The notes below the pieces were generated by a model, which saw nothing but the letters and a program-made list of their open reading frames with translations, was not told where the DNA came from and searched no databases. From the NCBI RefSeq assembly GCF_935825525.1, contig NZ_CAKXZT010000124.1:216691-280690 (forward strand): a stretch of 64,000 nt of DNA, written 5' to 3'. This DNA is from Mesorhizobium escarrei (GTDB lineage Bacteria > Pseudomonadota > Alphaproteobacteria > Rhizobiales > Rhizobiaceae). A program made the translations under genes and the position numbers. Below, piece by piece: positions 27,286-38,834 of the stretch (the stretch's first letter is position 1; each line of letters begins with the position of its first letter).

Positions 27286-27460
27286 TCGTCCTCCTCACGT
27301 TCTGACAGCAACACGAGCATATCGTTCCCCACATTGTGCCGGACCCGGTGCGATATTCAACAGATTGTGGCGCGGCGTGATGCGCTCGCCGCTTTCGCAA
27401 GATGTTCGTTGTCTTCCCCAACATCCTTGCCTTCGTCACAGGCATTCGCCATGAAGGCCG

Positions 27461-28255
27461 ATGAGCTCCCCTTTGCCAGCCAGCACACGCCAGCGGCTCG
27501 ACGAACTCCTCGTCGCGCGCGGCCTGTTCCCCAGCCGCTCTCGCGCCCGCGACGCGATCGAGCGCGGCACCGTGACGGTCGACGGCGTCATCGCCCGCAA
27601 GCCCGGCCAGACCGTCCGGGCGGATTGCCTCATAGAAGTCGATGATCCGGCGCAGGGCTATGTGTCGCGTGCTGCGCTGAAGCTGATCGCCGGGCTCGAC
27701 TATTTCGGCCTCGATCCAGCCGGCAGCGAAGCGCTCGATGTCGGCGCCTCGACCGGAGGCTTCACTCAAGTGCTGCTCGGACGCGGCGCGGCGCATGTCA
27801 CGGCGATCGATGTTGGGCATGGCCAGATACATCCGGATATCGCTGGCGATCCGCGTGTGACCGTCATCGAGGGATTGAACGCCCGTGATCTTTCGGTCGC
27901 CGATCTTGCCGATCGCATTCCAGATTTTATCGTCTCCGACGTCAGCTTCATCTCGTTGAAACTGGCGCTGCCGCCGGCACTCGCCATTGCCAGGAGCGGC
28001 GCCAAAGCAATATTTCTGGTCAAGCCGCAATTCGAGGCGGGCCGCGAGGCGATCGGCAAGGGCGGCTTGCTGAAGGATCCATACGATGCCGCGCGAATTG
28101 CCGGCCTGCTGCAGGATTGGCTGGACGGCGTCCCCGGCTGGCGCTCGCTCGGACTGCATCTGTCGCCGATCGAAGGCGGCGACGGCAACCGCGAGTTCCT
28201 GCTCGCCGGGATCAAGGACGCCGGAGTCGAGAACAGGGGGATCGGAGGCCGATGA
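27461..28255 (+). CDS. tlyA: TlyA family rRNA (cytidine-2'-O)-methyltransferase
   Basis: 264 residues: N-terminal S4 RNA-binding domain (LDELLVARGLFPSRSRARDAI region, about 8-65) and an FtsJ-like methyltransferase domain with the SAM loop DVGASTGGFTQVLL and SDVSFISLKLALP. TlyA proteins 2'-O-methylate rRNA and were earlier called haemolysins. The stop overlaps the next start (ATGA), so the two RNA methyltransferases are translationally coupled. Confidence 0.93.
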   Translation: MSSPLPASTRQRLDELLVARGLFPSRSRARDAIERGTVTVDGVIARKPGQTVRADCLIEVDDPAQGYVSRAALKLIAGLDYFGLDPAGSEALDVGASTGGFTQVLLGRGAAHVTAIDVGHGQIHPDIAGDPRVTVIEGLNARDLSVADLADRIPDFIVSDVSFISLKLALPPALAIARSGAKAIFLVKPQFEAGREAIGKGGLLKDPYDAARIAGLLQDWLDGVPGWRSLGLHLSPIEGGDGNREFLLAGIKDAGVENRGIGGR

Positions 28256-29493
28256 CCGCGCGCTTCACGATCACCCGGCTGGGCTCCCAGGGCGACGGCG
28301 TCGCCGACACCGAAACCGGCGAGCTTTTCATTCCGTTCACGTTGCCCGGTGAAACCGTCACCGCCGCGCGCGAAAAGGACCGTGCCACGCTGATGTCGGT
28401 GCTGGAGGCTTCGCCGCTTCGCATCGACCCTGCCTGTCGGCATTTCACCGAATGCGGCGGCTGCGCCATCCAGCATTTTGAGGCCGAAGCTTATCGTCGG
28501 TGGAAGCGCGACAAGGTTGCGCATGCGCTCAACAGCAAGGGCATCACCTGCGACATTGACGCGCTGGTGCCGTGCGCGCCGCAGACGCGCCGGCGCGTCG
28601 TGTTCACCGCCCGGCGGAGCGAGGCCGGCATGCTGCTCGGCTTCGTTCGGGCGCTGTCGTCCGAAATCATATCCATTGAGGAATGCCCGATCTCGCTGCC
28701 CGAGATCGTCGCAATGCTCGACCGTCTGAGAGCACTCGCCGAACTGGTTTGCGCAACGACGAAATCGTTCCGCATGACGGTCACGGCGACCGGTTCCGGC
28801 CTCGATGTCGCGGTTCACGAGTCCGGCAAGCTCGGCGAGAACCAGCGCCGCGTCGCCTCCAATTTCGTCATCGGTCAGGGGTTGGCCAGACTTTCGATCG
28901 ATGGCGAGACCATCATCGAGCCCAAAAAGCCAGTGGTCACGTTCGGCGGCGTCGCTGTCGCGGTGCCGCCGGGCGCCTTCCTGCAGGCGACCGAGGCCGC
29001 CGAGCAGACGATGGCGGACATCGTCGGCCGGCACCTCGCGCGCGCCAAAAAGGTCGCCGATCTCTTCGCCGGCTGCGGCAGCTTTGCGCTGCGCCTCGCC
29101 GCCAAGTCGGAGGTCCATGCGGTGGAAGGCGATGCGGCAGCGCTTTTGGCGCTCGACCGGGGATTTCGTTTCGCCAGCGGTCTCAAGCGGGTGACCAGCG
29201 AACGCCGCGACCTGTTCCGGCGGCCGCTCACTTTCAAGGAACTGAATGGCTTCGACGGCGTCGTCTTCGATCCGCCGCGCGCCGGCGCCGAAGACCAGTC
29301 GAAGCAGATTGCCCGTTCCGACGTGCCGCTTGTCGCCGCGGTTTCCTGCAATCCGGTGACGCTGGCGCGCGACTTGCGCATCCTCCTCGACGGCGGCTAC
29401 GCCCTCAAAAGCGTGACTCCGATCGACCAGTTCCTGTGGTCGCCGCATGTCGAGGCCGTCGCGCTTCTGGAGAAGCCGAGGCGACGGCGGTAG
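28252..29493 (+). CDS. Class I SAM-dependent RNA methyltransferase, RumA/RlmD type
   Basis: 413 residues. A short TRAM-like N-terminus is followed by the Fe-S ligand pattern CRHFTECGGC, and later a fourth Cys; the SAM loop reads VADLFAGCGSFAL and the catalytic Cys is in AVSCNPVTLARDL. These features mark uracil-5 methyltransferases of 23S rRNA or tRNA. RlmD, RlmC and TrmA-like members cannot be separated by eye. The ATG overlaps the tlyA stop by four bases. Confidence 0.92.
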   Translation: MTARFTITRLGSQGDGVADTETGELFIPFTLPGETVTAAREKDRATLMSVLEASPLRIDPACRHFTECGGCAIQHFEAEAYRRWKRDKVAHALNSKGITCDIDALVPCAPQTRRRVVFTARRSEAGMLLGFVRALSSEIISIEECPISLPEIVAMLDRLRALAELVCATTKSFRMTVTATGSGLDVAVHESGKLGENQRRVASNFVIGQGLARLSIDGETIIEPKKPVVTFGGVAVAVPPGAFLQATEAAEQTMADIVGRHLARAKKVADLFAGCGSFALRLAAKSEVHAVEGDAAALLALDRGFRFASGLKRVTSERRDLFRRPLTFKELNGFDGVVFDPPRAGAEDQSKQIARSDVPLVAAVSCNPVTLARDLRILLDGGYALKSVTPIDQFLWSPHVEAVALLEKPRRRR

Positions 29494-29578
29494 CGGATCC
29501 GCATTTGTTGAGCTTGAATTTCGCGTAAAATGAACATATTTTGAGCGTGTTCTGTTCAAAATGCGCTAGGAACCTGTT

Positions 29579-29950
29579 ATGAATACCGCAGCCCTCGATA
29601 TCAGAGCATCGCGCTTTGGCGACGAGCGGACGCCATTTCTTTCGGCAAGACGGGTGGCTGAACTGCTGGGCGTCAATCTGACCGAACTGGCTGGCCTGAT
29701 CGGCGTCGCGCGCAACACGCTTGCCGCCAAGACCGGCGCGCGCAAGGTCGACGCCGCATTGAGTCCGATTGTCCGTATCCTGGCGATGGCAGGCGAGATG
29801 GCCGGCGATGAACAGCGTGCGGCGATCTGGTTCAAGCATCAGCCGATCCCTGGCTGGGCGGGAAAGACCGCCTACGATCTTGTTCGAGAGGGCAAGACGG
29901 ACAAGGTGCTTGCCTATCTGGAGGCCGTCCGCTCCGGCATCTATGCCTGA
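29579..29950 (+). CDS. Xre/MbcA/ParS-type antitoxin (DUF2384)
   Basis: 123 residues. An N-terminal HTH-like region (ARRVAELLGVNLTELAGLIGVARNT, read as its halves AELLGVNLTEL and IGVARNTLAAK) is followed by the MbcA/ParS toxin-binding domain with WFKHQPIPGWAGKTAYDLV and a C-terminal helix. It overlaps the RES toxin start by eight bases (ATGCCTGA), so translation is coupled. It should neutralise the RES toxin and repress the operon. The upstream 85 bp is AT-richer than its surroundings and probably holds the promoter. Confidence 0.92.
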   Translation: MNTAALDIRASRFGDERTPFLSARRVAELLGVNLTELAGLIGVARNTLAAKTGARKVDAALSPIVRILAMAGEMAGDEQRAAIWFKHQPIPGWAGKTAYDLVREGKTDKVLAYLEAVRSGIYA

Positions 29951-30449
29951 AAACAGGCTGAGCCTGTGGCGCGCCTTCGTGCCGCGTTGGGCGCATCTGC
30001 CGCTTTTCGGGGAAGGAGCGGCCCGCTTTGGCGGTCGCTGGAATCCGGTGGGTGCCCCGACGATCTATGCCGCGCGGGAATTGTCCACTGCCTGGGCGGA
30101 GTACAATCAGGGCTTTGTCCAGCATCCGGCGCTAATTGCACAACTCGAACTTTCAGGCGCGCGCCTGGCCGACCTGACGGACGCTGACGTGCTGACCAAG
30201 CTCGGCGTGACGGCAGACATTCACCGATGTGAATGGCGCGACATCATGGATCAAGCCCTGGTGCCTGAGACGCACACGCTGAGAGATCGCCTGATTGCCG
30301 ATGGGCAGCATGGCGTGATCTACCCGTCCTTCATGTCGCCCGGCGGCACATGCGTCGCGCTGTGGCGATGGAACGAGAGCAACGCACCCCGTCTGAAGGT
30401 TATCGATCCCGACCATCGCTTGCCGAAAACCCCGGCTTCGTGGCTGTAG
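29943..30449 (+). CDS. RES-domain toxin (NAD+-degrading type)
   Basis: 168 residues. The RES signature residues are visible: LWRAF with the conserved Arg, GGRWNPVGAPTIYAA with Arg and Tyr, and the late Ser-rich GVIYPSFMSPGG. RES toxins (MbcT family) phosphorolyse or hydrolyse NAD+ and stop growth when the MbcA/Xre antitoxin is lost. Both genes look complete. The 3' end lies within 10 bp of the truncated vapC remnant on the other strand. Confidence 0.92.
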   Translation: MPENRLSLWRAFVPRWAHLPLFGEGAARFGGRWNPVGAPTIYAARELSTAWAEYNQGFVQHPALIAQLELSGARLADLTDADVLTKLGVTADIHRCEWRDIMDQALVPETHTLRDRLIADGQHGVIYPSFMSPGGTCVALWRWNESNAPRLKVIDPDHRLPKTPASWL

Positions 30450-30458
30450 CAGTTCGAA

Positions 30459-30555
30459 ACTCGGCGTGGCTATCGATCAGCGCCCGGGCGGAAGACTGTG
30501 TCGGATGATCGACTGTCAGGTAGCGGTCGATAAGATTGGGATCAATCGCGAGCAT
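30459..30555 (-). pseudogene. VapC PIN-domain toxin, truncated
   Basis: From ATG 30555 the reading is MLAIDPNLIDRYLTVDHPTQ and a few more PIN-like residues (to SHAEF), matching the usual start of PIN toxins (AIDTNLIVRYLT). Similarity ends near 30459 and the frame then runs antisense into the RES gene to a stop at 30400. About 100 C-terminal residues with the remaining catalytic acids are missing, so the toxin is dead. Confidence 0.75.
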
Positions 30556-30806
30556 GGCGCCGCCGCGCTTCGGCCAGCACACCCGCATCCATTTCTTCCA
30601 ACGTCTTCGGCCTGCCGCTATGAGGCAGCGACGCGAAGACGTCCTCGGACCGCGTTGCGGCAAGGGCCGGCGCAGACGCCTTCCGGGGTGTCCTCGACCA
30701 GAAGGCGTGTGCCGGCCCCCCGTAGCCTCCGCTTGCGGATCGCGCTGGGCAGGGTGACCTGCCCCTTGGTCGAGACAGTGGTTACGAGCCTTTCCGGATT
30801 AGCCAT
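30542..30806 (-). pseudogene. AbrB-type VapB antitoxin, frameshifted
   Basis: ATG 30806 opens MANPERLVTTVSTKGQVTLP, split here from SAIRKRR, a standard AbrB domain. After VEDTPEGV the frame breaks at 30674/30675; the +1 frame then gives APALAATRSEDVFASLP, KTLEEMDAGVL and AEARRRHARD before TGA at 30542-30544. Both halves resemble one antitoxin family, so a single frameshift (possibly an 11-bp loss) split the gene. The reconstructed stop would overlap the vapC start. Confidence 0.75.
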
Positions 30807-30847
30807 CGCGGTGCATTCTCTGAATGTAAGACAAACAGCTGCTTCTA

Positions 30848-32260
30848 TCACACCCGCGTTCCACCGACCGTCATCTGGTTCATCCTGAGATGCGGCTGGC
30901 CGACGCCGACCGGCACGCCCTGGCCGGCCTTGCCGCACATGCCGATGCCGGTGTCGAGCTTCATGTCGTTGCCGATCATCGAAACCCGATGCATGGCATC
31001 AGGCCCGTTGCCGATCAGCATGGCGCCCTTGATCGGCTGCGTCACCTTGCCGTTCTCGATCATGTAGGCCTCGGTGCAGCCGAACACGAATTTGCCCGAG
31101 GTGATGTCGACCTGGCCGCCGCCGAAGGAGACGGCATAGATGCCGTTCTTGACCGAGGCGATGATTTCGTCCGGCTCCATATCGCCTGACGTCATGTAGG
31201 TGTTGGTCATGCGCGGCATCGGCTGGTGCGCATAGCCTTCGCGCCGTCCGTTGCCGGTGGCGGTCATGCCCATCAGCCGGGCGTTCTGGCGGTCCTGCAT
31301 ATAGCCGACAAGCTTGCCGTCGTCGATCAGCACATTGCGGGCCGACGGCGTGCCTTCATCGTCGACGGTCAGCGAGCCGCGTCGCTCGGCCATGGTGCCG
31401 TCGTCGACGACGGTGACGCCCTTGGCGGCCACCTGCTGGCCCATCAGCCCGGCGAAGGCCGATGTCTTCTTGCGGTTGAAGTCGCCTTCCAGCCCGTGGC
31501 CGACGGCCTCGTGCAGCATGACGCCCGGCCAGCCGCTGGACAGCACGATGTCGAACGTGCCCGCGGGCGCCGGGATGGCCTCGAGGTTGACCAGCGCTTG
31601 CCGCAGCGCTTCCTTAGCGGCGTGCTTCCAACTCTCCTCGACCAGGAATTCGCCAAACCCTTTGCGTCCGCCCATGCCGTAGGAGCCGCTCTCCTGGCGG
31701 TCGCCGTTGCCGACCACCACCGACACATTGATCCTGACCAGCGGGCGGATGTCGCGCACCATCTGGCCGTCGGCACGCATGATCTCGACATGCTGCCAGG
31801 AGGCGGCGAGTGACGCCGTCACCTGCCGCACGCGCGGATCCTCGGCTCGAAGCCACGCATCGATTTCCTGAAGGAGCTTGGCCTTGGCCTCGAAGGAGGG
31901 CGAGGGGATCGGGTTGTCGTCGCCATAGAGATGGCGGTTGGTGCGGGCGGGGGCCGCGGCAAGCGTGCCGGAATAGCCGCTCTTGACGGTTGAGACGGCA
32001 TCGGCCGCGCGCAGCAGCGACGCTTCCGAAAGATCGCTGGAATGCGCGTAGCCGCTCGCTTCGCCGGCGACCGCGCGCAGTCCAAAGCCTTGGTCTGTGT
32101 TGAAATTGGCGGTCTTCAGCCGGCCATTGTCGAACATCAGCGCTTCGCTCTCGCTGTATTCGAGGAACAACTCGCCGTCGTCGGCGCCGTTGATGGTCTC
32201 GGCGACGATCTGCTTGATGCGATCGTCGGAAATGTCGAATTGGCCGATCAGGCTGTTCAT
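30848..32260 (-). CDS. tldD: TldD metalloprotease
   Basis: 470-residue protein of the TldD/PmbA family. The zinc motif HEAVGHGLEGD (HExxxH) is intact near residue 265, and GKVTQPIKGAMLIGNGPD lies near the C-terminus. With TldE/PmbA it forms a heterodimeric protease known to process unfolded peptides, including microcin B17 and CcdA. The gene often sits next to the cox cluster in rhizobia, as here. The PmbA partner is not in this window. Confidence 0.95.
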   Translation of the reverse strand: MNSLIGQFDISDDRIKQIVAETINGADDGELFLEYSESEALMFDNGRLKTANFNTDQGFGLRAVAGEASGYAHSSDLSEASLLRAADAVSTVKSGYSGTLAAAPARTNRHLYGDDNPIPSPSFEAKAKLLQEIDAWLRAEDPRVRQVTASLAASWQHVEIMRADGQMVRDIRPLVRINVSVVVGNGDRQESGSYGMGGRKGFGEFLVEESWKHAAKEALRQALVNLEAIPAPAGTFDIVLSSGWPGVMLHEAVGHGLEGDFNRKKTSAFAGLMGQQVAAKGVTVVDDGTMAERRGSLTVDDEGTPSARNVLIDDGKLVGYMQDRQNARLMGMTATGNGRREGYAHQPMPRMTNTYMTSGDMEPDEIIASVKNGIYAVSFGGGQVDITSGKFVFGCTEAYMIENGKVTQPIKGAMLIGNGPDAMHRVSMIGNDMKLDTGIGMCGKAGQGVPVGVGQPHLRMNQMTVGGTRV

Positions 32261-32344
32261 GGCAGGTCCGTCCGTGGAAAGAGATTGTCCTCACGATGTA
32301 GGCGCGAAGGTGCGTCCAGACAATTGGCAATGACCATTGTCTGT

Positions 32345-32434
32345 GCATGATCCCGAAAATCGGAATCGATTTTCGGAAAGGATCATGCGCAAAATCAAAG
32401 CGCTACAGCATCCTTTGCGCGTCCTTGGACGCGC
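32345..32434. repeat. RIME-like two-palindrome element
   Basis: First hairpin 32345-32388 (GCATGATCCCGAAAATCG pairing with CGATTTTCGGAAAGGATCATGC around a GAAT centre), second hairpin 32417-32434 (GCGCGTCC-TT-GGACGCGC). It has the same module order as 13157-13248. It fills the tldD-ialB spacer, so it will be read into RNA after ialB and could act as a processing or termination site. Confidence 0.78.
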
Positions 32435-32497
32435 GGCGGAGTAGCCAAAGGCCAGTCACCATCTCTTTTCGTTGGTAAGGACTTTGGGATCTTGGTC

Positions 32498-33097
32498 TCA
32501 AGGTAGGGCGGCGAAACCGTCGGCGAAACCCTTGAGCTCGACCGGAATGCCGATGCCTTCCTCCGGCGTCTGGAAGACGATGAAGGTGGCCGACGTGCCG
32601 GTCTTCAGCGTGTCGAGGAGCGGCTTTTCGAGAATGACCTCGGCATAGCAGCCGTCCTGGAAGCAGCGCACGAAATAGGCCCGGCCGATGTCCTTGCCGT
32701 CGACATTTAGGCCGAGCCCGTTGGGCAACAGCACGCCGAGCGGCGCCAGCACGCGCAGGATTTCGGCCTTGTTGTCGGCGGTCCGCAGCACGACGACGGA
32801 AAGCCCCATCTCGGGGCGGTCTTCGGCGACGACGTTCTGCATCATCACGCATTGTTCCGATGTGGCGCCAGCCGGCGTGTCGCAGATGATCGACCATGCG
32901 CCATGCGTCGTCCGCACCTTGCCGCTTGGCTGCGCGGCATTTGCCTGGCCCATGCCAAACAAGCCAGACTGGCCAACGCCGGACAGGCCAACGCTAGACA
33001 CTGCAACGAGAAGGATGGCCTTCGCCAAGTTTCTCGAAAGCCCATCTCTCGAGTGCCCAAGTCTCGAAAGCCCAAGTCCCCAAAGCCAAGAGTTCAT
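32498..33097 (-). CDS. Invasion-associated locus B (IalB) family protein
   Basis: 199 residues from ATG 33097, which has GGAG upstream; an alternative GTG at 33118 lacks a site. The unusually long N-terminus contains four 5-residue repeats before a hydrophobic segment ending in NAAQPSG. The IalB domain follows: HGAWSIICDTP, SEQCVMMQNV, two further Cys in VRCFQDGCYAEV. IalB proteins are exported and linked to host-cell contact in Bartonella and Brucella; in free-living rhizobia the role is unknown. Confidence 0.85.
   Translation of the reverse strand: MNSWLWGLGLSRLGHSRDGLSRNLAKAILLVAVSSVGLSGVGQSGLFGMGQANAAQPSGKVRTTHGAWSIICDTPAGATSEQCVMMQNVVAEDRPEMGLSVVVLRTADNKAEILRVLAPLGVLLPNGLGLNVDGKDIGRAYFVRCFQDGCYAEVILEKPLLDTLKTGTSATFIVFQTPEEGIGIPVELKGFADGFAALP
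33025..33085. repeat. 15-bp tandem repeat inside the IalB signal region
   Basis: About four 15-bp units (33025-33040, 33041-33055, 33056-33070, 33071-33085) share CCCAAGTCTCGAAAG-like sequence. On the minus strand they encode LWGLG, LSRLG, HSRDG and LSRNL. Because the unit is a multiple of three, copy-number change would alter signal-region length without breaking the frame. Confidence 0.7.
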
Positions 33098-33462
33098 GAC
33101 GGCTCCATTGCGAATCACGGCACTTTAAGCCGCGCCAAGGGCAAGTAAAGGATGAGACCACTGCCGGCCTGCCTCGACCAAGGCAATTTGTGCGCTTTTC
33201 CCTGCCAAATTCGCCCGAATTGCGACCGCCCGGCGCATTTTGCCCGGACACTCCGCCGCTCGCGCTCCAGCGAGCCGCCACCGCCGCGGCCGCCGCCAAA
33301 TGCGCAGCCGCGCTTGCGCGCAAAAATGCCGCACGGTTTCCTCCGCTCCTTTCTTGCAGAGGCAAATAGAGTATGGTTTGAACCAGCCTCGGGACTTTCC
33401 GGGATTCCCGTCCCGGCGTTGTTCGATATTCTTGCGGTCCGATCGCGAGAAACTGGGAGTTA
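33098..33462. other. 365-bp intergenic region between ialB and coxB
   Basis: Divergent genes flank it, so promoters for both should lie here. It is GC-rich with runs of CCGCCGCGG-like sequence. I can identify no open reading frame, convincing sigma-70 boxes or repeat element; short readings on either strand look random. Confidence 0.5.
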
Positions 33463-36037
<2,575 letters not shown>

Positions 36038-36057
36038 GCCTCTGCCTGGGAATACGG

Positions 36058-36081
36058 AACCGCCGGTGCGCCGGCGGTTTT
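36058..36081 (+). terminator. Stem-loop terminator or attenuator between coxA and ctaB
   Basis: AACCGCCGG-TGCG-CCGGCGGTT followed by TTT is a 9-bp stem with a T tail, 20 bp after the coxA stop and 30 bp before ctaB. Since the genes downstream are assembly factors needed in lower amounts than CoxA/CoxB, partial termination here would suit. Confidence 0.7.
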
Positions 36082-36111
36082 GGCCAACGGAATGATGGAC
36101 TTTAAGTACGC

Positions 36112-37056
36112 ATGGCCCTTGTCGACGACACATTGACTGACGAACCGGGCTTTCGCATGTCGGAAGCGACGGCGGGCGATTTCTTCGCCCTGTTGAAGCC
36201 GCGCGTCATGTCGCTGGTGGTGTTCACCGCCTTTGTCGGCCTGGTCGCGGCACCCGTGACCATCAATCCGCTTCTGGCGGTGATCGCTATTCTGGCTATT
36301 GCCATTGGTGCTGGCGCGTCCGGCGCGCTCAACATGTGGTATGACGCCGATATCGATGCGGTGATGACCAGGACCGCCGGCCGTCCGGTGCCGGCCGGCC
36401 GCATCCGGCCAGGCGAGGCGCTGAGTTTCGGCCTGGTGCTGTCGGTGCTGTCGGTGATGACGCTCGGCGTGCTGGTCAATTGGTTGTCGGCCACACTCTT
36501 GGCCTTCACCATCTTCTTCTATGCCGTCGTCTACACGATGTGGCTGAAGCGCTGGACGCCGCAGAACATTGTCATCGGCGGTGCTGCCGGCGCCATTCCG
36601 CCGGTGATCGGCTGGGCCGCGGTGACCGGAACCGTCAGTCTGGAAAGCGTCGTCCTGTTCCTCATCATCTTTTTGTGGACGCCGCCGCATTTCTGGGCGC
36701 TCGCCCTCTTCAAGTCCGAGGACTATGCCAGGGCCGGCATACCGATGATGCCGAACGTCGCCGGCCAGGCTTCGACCCGACGCCAGATCTTTGCCTACGC
36801 GCTGATCCTTGCGCCGGTTGGCGTGCTGCCATGGCTGCTCGGTTTCACCACGCCCGCCTACGGCGTCTTTGCGGTGCTGCTGGGCGCCGGCTTCGTCTGG
36901 TATGCGTGGCTGGTGCTGCAGATGGCCGACGACGACCATGTCATGAAGCCGGCCAAGGCACTGTTCGGCTATTCGCTGCTCTACCTCTTTGCCATTTTCG
37001 CCGTCTACCTTGCCGACTGCGTTGTCGGGCGCGTGCTGGCCATGGGCGGAGCATGA
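36112..37056 (+). CDS. ctaB: Protoheme IX farnesyltransferase
   Basis: 314-residue UbiA-superfamily membrane enzyme that farnesylates heme b to heme o, needed for heme a of the oxidase. The prenyl-diphosphate motif [15 protein letters not shown] is intact, followed by GRPVPAGRI. Eight or nine hydrophobic helices are visible. Its stop overlaps the next start (ATGA). Confidence 0.96.
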   Translation: MALVDDTLTDEPGFRMSEATAGDFFALLKPRVMSLVVFTAFVGLVAAPVTINPLLAVIAILAIAIGAGASGALNMWYDADIDAVMTRTAGRPVPAGRIRPGEALSFGLVLSVLSVMTLGVLVNWLSATLLAFTIFFYAVVYTMWLKRWTPQNIVIGGAAGAIPPVIGWAAVTGTVSLESVVLFLIIFLWTPPHFWALALFKSEDYARAGIPMMPNVAGQASTRRQIFAYALILAPVGVLPWLLGFTTPAYGVFAVLLGAGFVWYAWLVLQMADDDHVMKPAKALFGYSLLYLFAIFAVYLADCVVGRVLAMGGA

Positions 37057-37220
37057 CCATGGCCGACAAGAAGCTTGAACTCGTCACGCTGACGGAGCGC
37101 CAGCAGAAGGCCCGGCGCAACCGCTCGGTAGCCATCGGCCTGGCACTGGCGGTGCTTGTCGTCATCTTCTATATCGCGACCGTCGTGAAATTCGGTCACA
37201 ACCTCACCGGAACGATGTGA
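37053..37220 (+). CDS. coxF: Small single-pass membrane protein (CoxF-like)
   Basis: 55 residues from the ATG at 37053 that overlaps the ctaB stop. It has a charged N-terminus with [10 protein letters not shown] and one membrane helix, [16 protein letters not shown], ending with KFGHNLTG. Small proteins of this type, called CoxF in rhizobial annotations, sit between ctaB and cox11 and are presumed to help oxidase assembly. A second ATG two codons in (37059) is also possible. Confidence 0.82.
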   Translation: MTMADKKLELVTLTERQQKARRNRSVAIGLALAVLVVIFYIATVVKFGHNLTGTM

Positions 37221-37227
37221 GGCTCAG

Positions 37228-37869
37228 ATGAACCGCCAAACGGTGCCCCATCCTCAAAAGAAGAACACCAACCGCATCGTCGCCGGCGTGTGCATTGCCT
37301 TTTTCGGCGGCATGATCGGCATGGCCTATGCCGCGGTGCCGCTCTACGCGATGTTCTGCCAGGCGACCGGTTACGGCGGCACCGTGAAACGCGCAACGCA
37401 GCAATATGCCGACCGCGTGCTCGACCGCGATATCACCATCCGTTTCGACGCCAACACAGCCAGCGTGCCCTGGCAGTTCCAGCCGGTCGCCCGCTCGGTC
37501 ACCATCAAGATAGGCGAGACGGCGCAGGCGCATTATAGCGCGACCAACAAGTTCGTCCGCGCCACCACCGCCCGCGCCACATTCAACGTGCAGCCGGAAC
37601 TGGCAGGATCTTACTTCAACAAGGTCGAGTGTTTCTGCTTTACCGACACGACGTTGAAGCCTGGCGAGACGCTGGACATGACGGTCGTGTTCTATGTAGA
37701 TCCCGACATCGTCAACGCGCCGGAGCTGAAGGACCTGAAGACGATTACCCTGTCCTACACGATGTTCCCGGTCGAGAAGAACGAGAAGACCAAGCCGGTG
37801 GCGTCTACAGTGCCGGCCGAAGGCACAAGCAACAAAGTTTCACATACCGAACGAAGCCTCGGGGGTTGA
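37228..37869 (+). CDS. ctaG: Cytochrome c oxidase assembly protein Cox11/CtaG
   Basis: 213 residues: a single N-terminal membrane anchor followed by a periplasmic immunoglobulin-like copper-binding domain. The copper motif CFCF is seen in [12 protein letters not shown], and [18 protein letters not shown] is the conserved membrane-exit sequence. It inserts copper to form CuB in CoxA. It begins 7 bp after the coxF-like gene. Confidence 0.96.
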   Translation: MNRQTVPHPQKKNTNRIVAGVCIAFFGGMIGMAYAAVPLYAMFCQATGYGGTVKRATQQYADRVLDRDITIRFDANTASVPWQFQPVARSVTIKIGETAQAHYSATNKFVRATTARATFNVQPELAGSYFNKVECFCFTDTTLKPGETLDMTVVFYVDPDIVNAPELKDLKTITLSYTMFPVEKNEKTKPVASTVPAEGTSNKVSHTERSLGG

Positions 37870-37870
37870 T

Positions 37871-38752
37871 ATGGCAGACGCGCACGCAAAACCGCAACAT
37901 GACTACCATCTCGTCGACCCGAGCCCGTGGCCTTTCCTCGGCTCGGTCGGTGCGTTGGTCACCGCGATCGGCGGCGTCTGTTACATGCAGTATCTCAAGG
38001 GCGGCGATTTCCCGATCCTCGGCTTCAACATCGCCAATCCGTGGCTGTTCTTCATCGGCCTTTTGATCGTCATCTACACCATGTACGCCTGGTGGTCGGA
38101 CACCATCAAGGAAGCGCATGAAGGCCACCACACGCATGTCGTGTCGCTGCATCTGCGCTACGGCATGATCATGTTCATCGCTTCCGAGGTGATGTTCTTC
38201 GTCGCCTGGTTCTGGGCTTTCTTCGACGCCAGCCTGTTTCCCGGCGAGGCACAGCAATATGCCCGCGCCGCCTTCACCGGCGGTGTCTGGCCGCCGAAGG
38301 GCATCGAGGTCCTCGACCCCTTCCACCTGCCGCTCTACAACACCGTCATCCTGCTTCTGTCGGGCACCACGGTGACCTGGGCGCACCACGCGCTGCTTCA
38401 TGGCGATCGCAAGGGGCTGATCAACGGCCTGGTGCTGACGGTCGGTCTCGGCATCCTGTTCACCATGGTGCAGGCTTACGAATACATGCACGCGCCGTTC
38501 GGCTTCAGGGATTCGATCTACGGCGCCACTTTCTTCATGGCGACCGGCTTCCACGGCTTCCACGTCATCATCGGCACCATCTTCCTGCTGGTCTGCCTGG
38601 TCCGCGCGATGAAGGGCGACTTCACGCCAAAGCAGCATTTCGGCTTCGAGGCCGCCGCCTGGTACTGGCATTTCGTCGACGTGGTCTGGCTGTTCCTGTT
38701 CGCGTCGATCTATGTCTGGGCCTCGAGCGGTGCGGTCATCGAAGGCCACTGA
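37871..38752 (+). CDS. coxC: Cytochrome c oxidase subunit III
   Basis: 293 residues with seven predicted helices. [19 protein letters not shown] and [13 protein letters not shown] are strongly conserved in subunit III, which stabilises the O2-reducing core. It starts one base after the cox11 stop. A weak terminator follows at 38775. Confidence 0.97.
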   Translation: MADAHAKPQHDYHLVDPSPWPFLGSVGALVTAIGGVCYMQYLKGGDFPILGFNIANPWLFFIGLLIVIYTMYAWWSDTIKEAHEGHHTHVVSLHLRYGMIMFIASEVMFFVAWFWAFFDASLFPGEAQQYARAAFTGGVWPPKGIEVLDPFHLPLYNTVILLLSGTTVTWAHHALLHGDRKGLINGLVLTVGLGILFTMVQAYEYMHAPFGFRDSIYGATFFMATGFHGFHVIIGTIFLLVCLVRAMKGDFTPKQHFGFEAAAWYWHFVDVVWLFLFASIYVWASSGAVIEGH

Positions 38753-38774
38753 AATCTTCTTGAGGAAATCGATG

Positions 38775-38808
38775 AGGCGGCTGCGGCGACGTGGCCGCCT
38801 TATCTTTT
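38775..38808 (+). terminator. Weak stem-loop terminator after coxC
   Basis: AGGCGGC (38775-38781) pairs with GCCGCCT (38794-38800) and is followed by TATCTTTT. The loop is long (12 bases), so it may only partly stop transcription before the DUF983 and surf1 genes. Confidence 0.5.
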
Positions 38809-38834
38809 GGGGTGAAGGGCACTAAAGTATCGGA

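Noticed and set aside
27766..29559. A 597-codon minus-strand open frame over tlyA and the RNA methyltransferase
   Set aside because: Antisense to two intact coupled genes; no recognisable domain.
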